Assembly: GCA_037074765.1 (NCBI GenBank)
Contig: JBAMDO010000030.1
Span: 433,423 to 497,422, forward strand
Length of the DNA: 64,000 bases
DNA from: Mansonella perstans
Lineage: Eukaryota; Nematoda; Chromadorea; Rhabditida; Onchocercidae
Direction: 5' to 3'
The notes beneath the pieces were generated by a model. That model saw nothing but the letters and a program-made list of their open reading frames with translations. It had not been told where the DNA came from and did not search any database. Positions 24,493-33,706 of the stretch are shown here, one piece after another (the stretch's first letter is position 1; every line of letters starts with the position of its first letter). Both the position numbers and the translations under genes were made by a program.

Positions 24493-27400
24493 ATGGGCAG
24501 TGTTAATAATCGTAGGAGTAGCAGACTGGAAGGTAAATCAAAAATGGCATTAGACGTGAAAGAATACAAGAAAGAAATTGACATTACTGTGGAAGACAGG
24601 AATCATTTCTCTTTGGGACAAAGTAAAGCTGTAACCAAAACTGGACAAGTTAAAGTTGCAACCAAAACTGGACAAGTTAAAGCTGCAACCAAAACTGGAC
24701 AAGTTAAAGCTGCAACCAAAACTGGACAAGTTAAAGCTGCAACCAAAACTGGACAAGGTAAAGCTGCAACCAAAACTGGACAAGTTAAAGCTGCAACCAA
24801 AACTGGACAAGTTAAAGCTGCAACCAAAACTGGACAAGGTAAAGCTGCAACCAAAACTGGACAAGGTAAAGCTGCAACTGAAGTAGAATGAGTAGAACAG
24901 ATTTTTCTAAAGGCACTCATATCATTCATTCAGAGATTTTCTTCCAAAGAACTTTAGATCCGAACTTTTTTAGGAAATTCGAAATTCAAGGAAGATGATG
25001 CTTTTAAACCATCATTCAAGAAACAGAAAACCCGGAAACGTAAAATCAGTGTTAGTTCGGATGACACGAGTAATTCGAATGTTTCGGAAGATGAATGGGA
25101 AGAAGTTGATTTAGTCGATCAAGCAAACTCTGCAAGGGCAGATTCTAATGGTACAATTGAAGTTACAATTAGAAGTGCGAAACCTGTTGAAACAGAAGAG
25201 AGCAAGTGGGCGAAATTTATTAGACAGCAAGTCAATCGTAAAATTCGTGACCGGCAAATTAATTGTCATAAGGTTAGTCTGAGAGACTGAACTGTTTTGG
25301 ACCATTGCGAATGTAAAAAGAATATGATACATAGACAACTATTTAATCTCTTTCAGTGCTAGTACTTCACATTATCCTTTGAATTTATCTAATTCGAAGT
25401 TATTAGTTAACTAAAATATTTGCTAGGGTTGAAGATACACAATCCTTGCTATCAAGATTTCTTTGGTTCAATTCAGGTGCAAAAATCCTTACTTTCAAGG
25501 TTTTCTTGGTTGAATTCAGGTACATCTTCTCTGCTTCATTGCACACTTGCGTCTATGGATACATGCATTAATAAGACATGAAACATTAATGTCGTTGTGC
25601 TTATCACTAATACCGGAAGGTTATATAACCGCGTCGAAACATGAATTTGATGTGGCAACAGCCGAGAGATTTATGAAATGGTTTCGTTCAGCTTTTCAAC
25701 TTACTAAGAAGAAATACAATTTCATAAATGGCTTTCGCGATTCTCAAGTAGTGTTTTTATTATCTGTACATTTATCGATATACGGCTCATTAATGTTGAT
25801 TTTCCTAACTGTTTTCTTCAGCAATTTTTTCGCACAGCTAAGTGTTTAAATTTAGATGGAAAGACTGGAAGATTTGATTGGTGAACGTGCTTACGAAGAC
25901 GATAAAGACTTAGCATCGGTAAGTCTTTCATAAGTGGTTATATTGTAAAGTCTTTCATAAGTTGGTTATATTGTAACTCTTATGAATGATTCTTTCACAT
26001 ATTTTTGTTTTTTCAGCTCCTATTTCTGTGTCTGTTATCTTTGAAGCAGTGCACCCGATTATGTCTCTCATGTCAACCTATAGAACAGAAACTGGTATAT
26101 TAGATAATTATATCCCAAATATCTATTGAAAGTAGCATGAACTAATAAAGATGGAAACAAAAATGGTTCCAAAGAAAAATTAGCTGATGAAATTAGTTAC
26201 ATGTATATCAGTGCAAATATCCAGTGGAATGTAAGCATGTGTTGTTTAGACAATGAGTATGTTGCACTCTGAGCATACTGATACATTCGTTGAAAAGAAT
26301 ATCAATAACGACGACAGTGCAGCGATATGGGAAAAGAAGCTATATGAAGTAACGAAAAAAGTGCCGATGAAAACAGTCGATTGCAACGAACAGAATGATA
26401 AAGAGACAAAAAAGCCAAAGGTAAAGCGATCGAAAGGAAACAATAGAAATAATTCTCAACAAATTGCATTTACCAACCAAAGGAAAACTGATTCGAGAAG
26501 GAACTATTGGGTGGAATATTGGGATAATAATAATGCTAGATGGATTTGTACGTTTTCTTTCTCAAACTGCTTAATTTTAATCAGCAGAACTTATATTAAG
26601 TTATCATGTATTTGAGTTATTCTATGTGTAATATTAAATGCATTTATTCATGGTGATTGAACGAATGAGACATCTCTGTATCGGTCTAGCGTTTAGGCAA
26701 ATGATCCCCATAAAGTAATGTAGTCAAACTGGACACGTCTAGTCCAGAAATGCAACATACATAGATCCAATGCTTAAAGTTCGATTGGTCTCATTGATTT
26801 TGCTGATTGCGAAGTTTCACACACATAAATGTTTCATTTAAAATCGATACTTCAAGCGCAAGTTATTTTTGTTGAATCATCTAATTCACTTTTCCAATAT
26901 TTCCCAGTGTGTTGTCGAGCTCAGTGTGCACCTTATTTAGGTATGGACCCATGGTGTGGAACTGTTGATATGCCTGAAAGCTTGGAAGCCAACGCTAGTG
27001 CACCGATGCATTATGTTGTTTGTATCGATAACGGTAACTTTTTTTGCTACCAGTAATTGTTCAGATTTGATTATCTGATCAGCTACAACACTTACAAAGA
27101 TAACTGGTACAGATATGGGTATGCGCGATGTAACAGCACGATATGCCTCAAAATTTCTATCAGCTGAAATACGACGACTTCGAGTTGATCCTTTGTGGTG
27201 GACTAATACATTAAAAGTTTGTTGTCCAGATCATATTTCATAGGAATCTTTTAATTTTATATGTTTTGTATGTATTTTATATTTTCATTGATTTGTAGCT
27301 ATATCGAAGCAACAATCGGAAACGTGAACGCATTGAAGATGTTGCAATACACAATGAATTACTCTCAAAGCCAAAACCAGCAACGGTTGCCGAATACAAG

Positions 27401-28892
27401 AATCATCCACTGTAAGATAATTTTCAGTGGACTTTCTCGTTAGTAAAATTTTTTTAAAGTAATTTTCATGGACTTTCTGGGAAATTAGTGAAATTTTTTT
27501 TGCTTTTAGATATGTATTGAAGAAAGATATCTTAAAATATGAAGCAATTTATCCGGAAGATCAGGTTCCTATTGGGCGAATTCGAGGTATTGATATTTAT
27601 CCGCGAAGTTCTGTGTTCCATCTTGATGGTGCACTTAATTGGATGAAACATGCACGTATGGTTAAGGTGAGCGTTAATTTCAGAAAGGTTTCTTAGAGGA
27701 AAAAGCTTCCACTTGTTTAAAAAAGATATTCATACTGAAAAAATTATTAATGTCACATTTTTTTTTATATATGTTTGCATAGTGGCGATTTATAGGCCGA
27801 TGAAAAGCCGTATAAAATTGTGAAAGGAAGAATACATCACCGTGCAGGGTCAGAATTGAAAGAGTTACCGAACTTAGAATTGTACGGGTATTGGCAGACC
27901 GAACCATATGTGCCACCTAAAGTTGTCAACGTGAGAGAATTTTAATTACTGTACTTTTTTTCTCCTGTTCATTTATCCAAGTGCACTGAAAATAACTTTA
28001 TTAGTTGCTGTTTCTCAGAGATTGTTAAGAGTTAAAGGATTACATTTTAGGGACGTATCCCGCGAAATGAATTTGGTAATTTATATGTTTATAAACGCAG
28101 TATGGTGCCAGAAGATTGTGTTCATCTACGACTAAATGGACTTGCTGCTATTTGTCGGCAGCTCGATATTGACTGCGTATCTGCAGTAGTCGGCTGGGAA
28201 TTTCATAAAGGGGGAAATCACCCTATGTTAGTGTGGAACATATGTACTTAATTGCTTATTTGCTTTTCAACTGTTTTCCGAATTGAAATTTTACTACTGT
28301 ATAAAAATAAAGTGTGGTTTTTTCAGTCTTGATGGTTATATCGTTTTGAAAAAGCATGAAGAAGTATTGCGTAAAGCATGGAAAGAATTTCAAGAAAAAA
28401 AGCAAATTGCTGCTAGGAAGGTAGTAAAATAAGATTTGCTTATTGAATTCAAAAGTAAATTTTGTGTATTTCAGGAAAAATTGATTTTTTTCAGAGACAA
28501 AATGAAAGAGCTTTGAAAAATTGGAGGCGTTTAGTGAAGGGGAAGCTAACATTGATAAAAGTTCGAGCCAAATTTTTGGAGCCGGATCTTCGGAGAACGG
28601 TAAAATATATAGCTGATTTCTCGAAACTTTTTAGATTAACGATTTCAGATTTACGCGTGGTTCATTTGTTGCTTATTTAATTGTTAATTTTCATTGATGT
28701 TTGTTTAATTTCAGCGGATTTTTTTTCTAAATTAGATACTGTTTATGTGACACAACGTTTTTACAGCAAGTTGATGAAAAATTAGAATACACAAAAAATG
28801 AAACGCCTGCTACGGATGACACTGTTCTATCTTGGCCACAGACTGTTTTCAATTTGCCTGGTACTAGTGGTACGGATACATCATTGAAATGA
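24493..28892 (+). CDS. xpc-1: XPC/Rad4 DNA damage recognition protein
   Basis: Recognises helix-distorting lesions and starts global-genome nucleotide excision repair in the nucleus. Fifteen exons (24493-24865, 24974-25272, 25520-25747, 25856-25918, 26017-26094, 26250-26547, 26941-27033, 27113-27216, 27299-27411, 27510-27666, 27796-27930, 28051-28226, 28327-28420, 28495-28599, 28767-28892) join to 2,442 nt, 813 residues, all in phase. Order: basic N-terminus with a 9-residue repeat (K-A-A-T-K-T-G-Q type, 24618-24870), acidic linker SSDDTSNSNVSEDEWEEVDL, the transglutaminase-like Rad4 domain (HKVHLLCFIAHLRLW to YWVEYWDNNNARWICMDPWC and RDVTARYASKF), then the beta-hairpin DNA-binding domains (PIGRIRGIDIYPRSSVFHL, GRIHHRAGSELKELPNLELY, GRIPRNEFGNLYVYKRSMVP, AAICRQLDIDCVSAVVGWEF). 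Human XPC is about 940 residues. The first exon's donor lies inside the last repeat unit. Confidence 0.95.
24618..24870 (+). repeat. 27-bp coding minisatellite in XPC exon 1
   Basis: About nine copies of a 27-bp unit (gctgcaaccaaaactggaca plus agttaaa or aggtaaa) encode VKAATKTGQ-type nonapeptides, a lysine-rich, low-complexity N-terminal tail. Three units read CAAGGTAAAG, a near-perfect splice donor, at exon ends 24757, 24838 and 24865; all keep the same phase. Confidence 0.93.
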
Positions 28893-29682
28893 TTTTTGTA
28901 TGTTTTATCATCTTCCAAGTTGTGGTATTAATGTATATATGCAAACAGACAACTTTTGTGATTTAGGCATCATCAGTGTCTTTTTTGAAAAAGAAAAATA
29001 GGTTATTAAAAGAATAGCGATAGGTTTCTTTTTTGTTCTATTTTAAACAGCTTACATCTCTTTCTACTAACACTTTACGTTTTTACACTGTTTTAATTCG
29101 TTTTTAACTGGATCGTCCTCAAGTTTCTTTGTTGTTTTCTATATATGTTGATCTCTTTTTATGCTCCTCGTTTTAAACTTTGCTATTTTAAACAAGGTCC
29201 TTCAATCTTTTTGTTCCGTTACCAGATATACTCGTTTCAGGCATTTCGTTATAAATTTGATCCAATCATTGTTCTAGTGTAACTATAATGTATGCTAATA
29301 GGCTCATTTTCGACATAAATTAACTTTCTCATATGCTGATGTTTAAAAGCAAAATGATTTGAATTGATAAAGTTGTTAAATATGAATTGAAAAGAAAGTT
29401 TAATTGATATCATAGCTTATATTCAAAAGTCACCAATTGTGGACTACTAATACTTTGAAACCTAGTATGATTAGTTGATTACTTTTACACTATATAAACA
29501 ATGAACTTTTCTTGGAATTGATTTGACCATAACTGACCATATGGTAGAAAACCGAACAACATCTGTTGTATCGTTGGAAAGTAACAGCAAAATGGAGAAT
29601 ATGTGAGTATTGTTGTAAGATAGTAGTCTGAATTACTAAATCAGTATCTTGGCTGTAGTAATAGCATTGGCTTTAGTTTTAA
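28893..29682. other. spacer between XPC and the small membrane protein gene
   Basis: T-rich DNA, presumably the XPC 3' UTR followed by the next gene's upstream region. No exon seen. A CTTTAG acceptor lies six bases before the next start codon. Confidence 0.5.
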
Positions 29683-30123
29683 ATGAATAATAAAAGGATA
29701 GGAAAGATGTATGCTATGGTAATGAAATTTGGTGGTGCATTGGTAAATATTGGCAAACTTCTGACATACATCTGGAAATTTCTAAGGGTTATTTGTAACA
29801 TGGTAAATTGGCAGCTTCGATTAACACCAAAACAAGCAGCTGCAAAGATTATTGTTGCTATTGTTGGTCTAGCAATTGGAGCATATGGTGTGGCAACCGT
29901 CTATCAACCACTTCAGGTTAGCATATAAAACACTGTAGTGCTTGCATCTTTAGGATTTCTGATTGTGCAGCAAGGAATCGTTTTAGCAGTTACGGCTATC
30001 TGTTAACATTTCTGTTTGCAGGGATTTCAGGACGAACTTGATTTGCGCAAGGCTGAACTGTTGCGTTACTATAAAACGAAACATGACGAACGTATCCGAC
30101 AAGCTGTCAACAAGTCAAACTAA
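29683..30123 (+). CDS. small single-pass membrane protein, unknown family
   Basis: Two exons (29683-29916 and 30022-30123) give 336 nt, 111 residues. The start follows a CTTTAG acceptor by six bases; a second Met (29704) is also possible. The N-terminal 50 residues are basic and hydrophobic without a clear signal peptide. One membrane helix spans about residues 55-74 (KIIVAIVGLAIGAYGVATVY), followed by a charged, probably helical tail rich in Lys, Arg and Glu (DELDLRKAELLRYY) ending VNKSN. The shape resembles small mitochondrial inner-membrane or ER proteins, but I do not recognise it. Its last 41 bases overlap the proposed ALKBH1 start in another frame. Confidence 0.7.
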
Positions 30124-31728
30124 CAAATATCTGACAGGTATTGGTGCCGGTGATAGTTATCGTGATCACTCACCACCTGATTCGTTATTTAAACGAACAT
30201 TCAAGTTTTACAAACGGCATGACACAGCACCGAATTTCTCCAAAGTTCTTGATTTACGACGCTCCTCATCAATTCATGGAATAATTTGCTCAAAATTCAA
30301 ACCAATTGTGGCACCGTCGAATGTAATATTGGAGAAGCTTGGACTTCGTCCATTGTCCGAATGGACCGCCTCAACTATTGCTCATCGGCCAGGTATGGTA
30401 ATGTTAAATGACATTTTTAAACCGATTAATCATCTCCAATGGATAAAACGCTCATTGTTTGTTTACGCTGAACCACCTGGTTTCAACAATGTCAACCTAC
30501 ATGTACCCAATGTCCGAAATGTAAGTTCAGATGTTTGGATTTGTAAATATTGATATCATTTGTTTATAAAAAGGGTTTATTAGTTAATAGGGAGATAATG
30601 TCAGTGTTTAATATCCATTCTCAGAAGGAGTGACAGAAGATGACAATTAAATGCGCATAACATTTGGTATGATGTAGAAATATATCAGTTTAACTATAAT
30701 CAAACCTGTCATTCCAAGTCCCATGTCGTTTTTTTATCTATTCAAGTTATCAAAAAAACTTTTCATATACTTTAGATTTTAATCATTATGAAACTACATT
30801 TGGAAGCGTCACAATTTCTTAGGCATATTAAAGATAAATTTGCTAATGACATTGGCACAAAAAAAATCCATTTGCTCAGATCGCTGACAATCATTTGTTG
30901 TTATAGGTATTTAAAGAATATAGGAAACAATTGCGATGGTCTACTCTTGGTTTGCACTACGACTGGGCAACGAAAATTTATCCTTTTGAGGGTAAGCATT
31001 TCTACATATTCCCGGATCTGAAAAAAATGTAAAATTCATGTGAATTAAGAGAAATGCTAAAGATTACAGGGATTAGTCTGTTAAATTTGCAATTAGTTTT
31101 TTCAGGTGAATCACTTCCGGAAGAGCTAATATCGCTTTCTGATGTTCTCTGTCAAGCACTTGGTATAGGACCGATGTATGCTGATGCTGCAATCATAAAT
31201 TTCTATTCAAGAAAGTCAACACTGGCACCACATGTTGACAGGTTAGTTATTTACTAAAGAACTTCTTTCCGGGCAGATTAGATTATCAGTTCAGATCAGA
31301 ACAAGAATATTTTCAGCACTGATTTTTTCTTTGATTTCTCATCTGTATTGTCTCAGCATTAAATGTTGCCAAAGTTAGTTTTTGTGAAAGTGTATATGTT
31401 TCATATATGATACGAAACTAGGTTTGTTAAAATTCTTCCCAAAATTCATTTCAGATCAGAGAGAAAGCTATCTTCACCGCTCATTTCGTTAAGTTTCGGT
31501 CAAACCGCAATTTACCTAGCTGGTGGTACTGATTTAGATGATCAAATTGATGCGTTCTATATACGGTCCGGTGATGTGCTGATCGTTTATGGGTCGCAAC
31601 GGCTCATATATCACGCGGTACCACGGATCCTACTCGACAAACAGTTCGAGGATAAAAATGAGCCTGAAGAGATAGTGAAATATGCAAATGAGAATCGCGT
31701 AAATATTACACTTCGACAAGTAGACTGA
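30083..31728 (+). CDS. ALKBH1: ALKBH1-like AlkB-family 2-oxoglutarate/Fe(II) dioxygenase
   Basis: Oxidative demethylase of nucleic acids; animal ALKBH1 acts on tRNA and mitochondrial RNA, and has been linked to DNA 6mA and AP-lyase activity. Four exons (30083-30520, 30907-30991, 31106-31241, 31455-31728) join to 933 nt, 310 residues. N-terminal block LFKRTFKFYKRHDTAPNFSK and LGLRPLSEW match the family. The catalytic core shows the HVD iron pair (PHVDRSERKL), LSFGQTAIYLAGG, SGDVLIVYGSQRLIYHAVPR with the third iron ligand His, and the 2-oxoglutarate-binding arginines in RVNITLRQVD at the very end. The start was placed at 30083 because it leaves a short leader before the conserved LFKRTF block, as in the human protein; no later in-frame Met would keep that block. 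This start lies inside the preceding gene's last exon. Confidence 0.9.
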
Positions 31729-32482
31729 CACCAAATAAGTGCTGCCTCAGTTGTTAAATAGTAGAGAGTGCTGGAAATTACAATTATAATTGGGAGATAA
31801 TTGCATCTGAGATGTATTCATTGTGTCTAATTGGTTAAGATTACTAAATAATGAATAAAGATATAAACCATTCCATTTTTTCTCTCTTGTTTTTGTCAGT
31901 GGAACTCTGTTACACTTTCCGAAAGGCTTAATACTACTGCAGTGATGAGATAAATGGAGTTTGGCCTACTCTCTGATATCTATTCCAGGCTTCATGACGA
32001 GGTAAATAGAGTTTGGCCTACTTTTTAATATCCTATCTCTCAACATTATGTAAAGCTTCATATATTCTGTAGAATGGGGTGTGGATTACCTCATACCAAT
32101 GATTCAGATTCAATAATTAAATAGTTGTGACTAATTCCTAATTTGAAATAAATCAATCATAATTTATTTAAGCGATAAATTAGATCAGACATCATAGTCA
32201 ATCCTTTAATCCTACAGTATCTTCTCAAATAAGATCAAAAAGATCGATGGACTACGATCATCCTACAATCACGCAAAGGTTCTGTGATTGTTATAGCAAT
32301 ATAGCTGCAAGTAAGCGTGATGATTTCGAGGCGATATTGTTGGTAAATTTGCGCGTTGGCGGTAATTTTTAATATAATTGGAATTGAGAAATGTATGGTG
32401 GTTGAATAAGTGACAGTGTCAGTGATGAATGTTATTCATATATATATTGCAGTGAAATTGGCCAACAAATTTTTGGGCCAAA
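31729..32482. other. PCNA upstream region
   Basis: Contains an imperfect direct repeat (agtttggcctact) at about 31960 and 32010, probably the ALKBH1 3' flank, then the PCNA promoter region. No exon seen. Confidence 0.5.
32348..32363 (+). promoter_or_regulatory. possible paired E2F-like sites upstream of PCNA
   Basis: Reads tttgcgcgttggcggt, a rare GC-rich island in AT-rich DNA, about 120 bases before the PCNA start. TTTGCGCG and TTGGCGG each resemble the E2F site TTTSSCGC, a known control of PCNA in animals. Assignment rests on motif and position only. Confidence 0.35.
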
Positions 32483-33706
32483 ATGTTTGAAGCAAAATTG
32501 GGCAGTGCCTCAACATTGAAGAGAATTGTGGATGCAATCAAAGATCTTGTTACAGATGCTCCTTTCGATTGTAGTGAAACTGCAATGTGTCTACAGGTTA
32601 GTAAAGTGAACGATTACAGTAAGTATGGTACTTTACATTCTACTTTCCAAGCTTAACTATATTACTTGTAGGCAATGGATTCATCGCATGTTGCTTTGGT
32701 GTCGTTGAAAATGGATGTTGCAATGTTCGAAAGCTATCGTTGTGATAGAACAATCAACCTTGGACTCAGCTTGGCTGGTATGGCAAGAGCATTGAAATGT
32801 GCCAACAATGAAGATACGTGCTTGATTCGATATGAAGAAAACGATGATTCGGTGCTTTTCCTCTTCGAAGATACGAAACGGGTATTTATTTGTAAATTTC
32901 AATTTATTCCGGTAATTAATTTTGCAATACTTTCTTCCTATAACTACTTGACATTTATAGGATAAAAATCAGGAAGTAGTGGTTAAAATGATGGATATCG
33001 ATAGTGAACATCTTGGCATCCCGGAACAGGATTATTCTGCTGTTGTTTGTATGCCGTCTGCTGAATTCCAGGTATCCTTGAGGGAAATCCATCAAACAAT
33101 TATACAAAATTTACGAAAATTACGTCGAACAACAAATTATTTTTTTGCTTTAGAAAACTTGTCGTGACTTGGCAATGTTTTCGGATTCCTTGATGATAAC
33201 AGTAACTAAAGCAGGTATTGTCTTCACCGGTAAGGGTGATACCGGTTCATCTACGGTTACTTACGCTCCGTCAAAAAGTGCTGATGACGAAGAACAGCAG
33301 GTACCTTTCTTGCCTACGTTTTCTTCATTACTTTTCATTTCGAAGTATTGCATAAATAGCTTAAACTAAGGACAAAACTTGTATATATTTCTGCGTAAAA
33401 ACATTATTTGTTGCAGGCTATTTCAGTGGATGTCAAGGAGCCGGTTACAGTCAATTTTTCCATAAAATACATGAATCATTTCACGAAGGCTACGGGACTT
33501 TCTGACCGAGCAAGTCTTTGTCTTTTTTTTCCTGATTTTCTGCTTCATGTATTATTGTTACTATGGCAATACAACTGATATTTCAGGTTCGTCTTTCCCT
33601 ATGCAATAGTGTACCTGTCGTTGTGGAGTATGGATTGAGTGATAATGGTCACTTGCGCTTTTATCTGGCTCCAAAGATAGATGATGAGGACGCAGATATG
33701 AAGTAA
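32483..33706 (+). CDS. pcn-1: proliferating cell nuclear antigen (sliding clamp)
   Basis: Homotrimeric DNA clamp for polymerases delta and epsilon and many repair enzymes. Six exons (32483-32596, 32672-32881, 32961-33071, 33154-33300, 33417-33509, 33587-33706) join to 795 nt, 264 residues, against about 261 in animals. It starts [20 protein letters not shown], carries the [14 protein letters not shown] strand, the centre-loop-side region [17 protein letters not shown], the interdomain connector with [16 protein letters not shown], and the C-terminal [13 protein letters not shown] that helps bind partner peptides. The fifth intron opens with GCAAGT, a GC-AG intron; all others are GT-AG. Same strand as ALKBH1, about 750 bases downstream of it. 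Confidence 0.96.

Noticed and set aside
24550..24929. Two minus-strand open frames of over 100 codons
   Set aside because: Antisense shadows of the XPC coding minisatellite.
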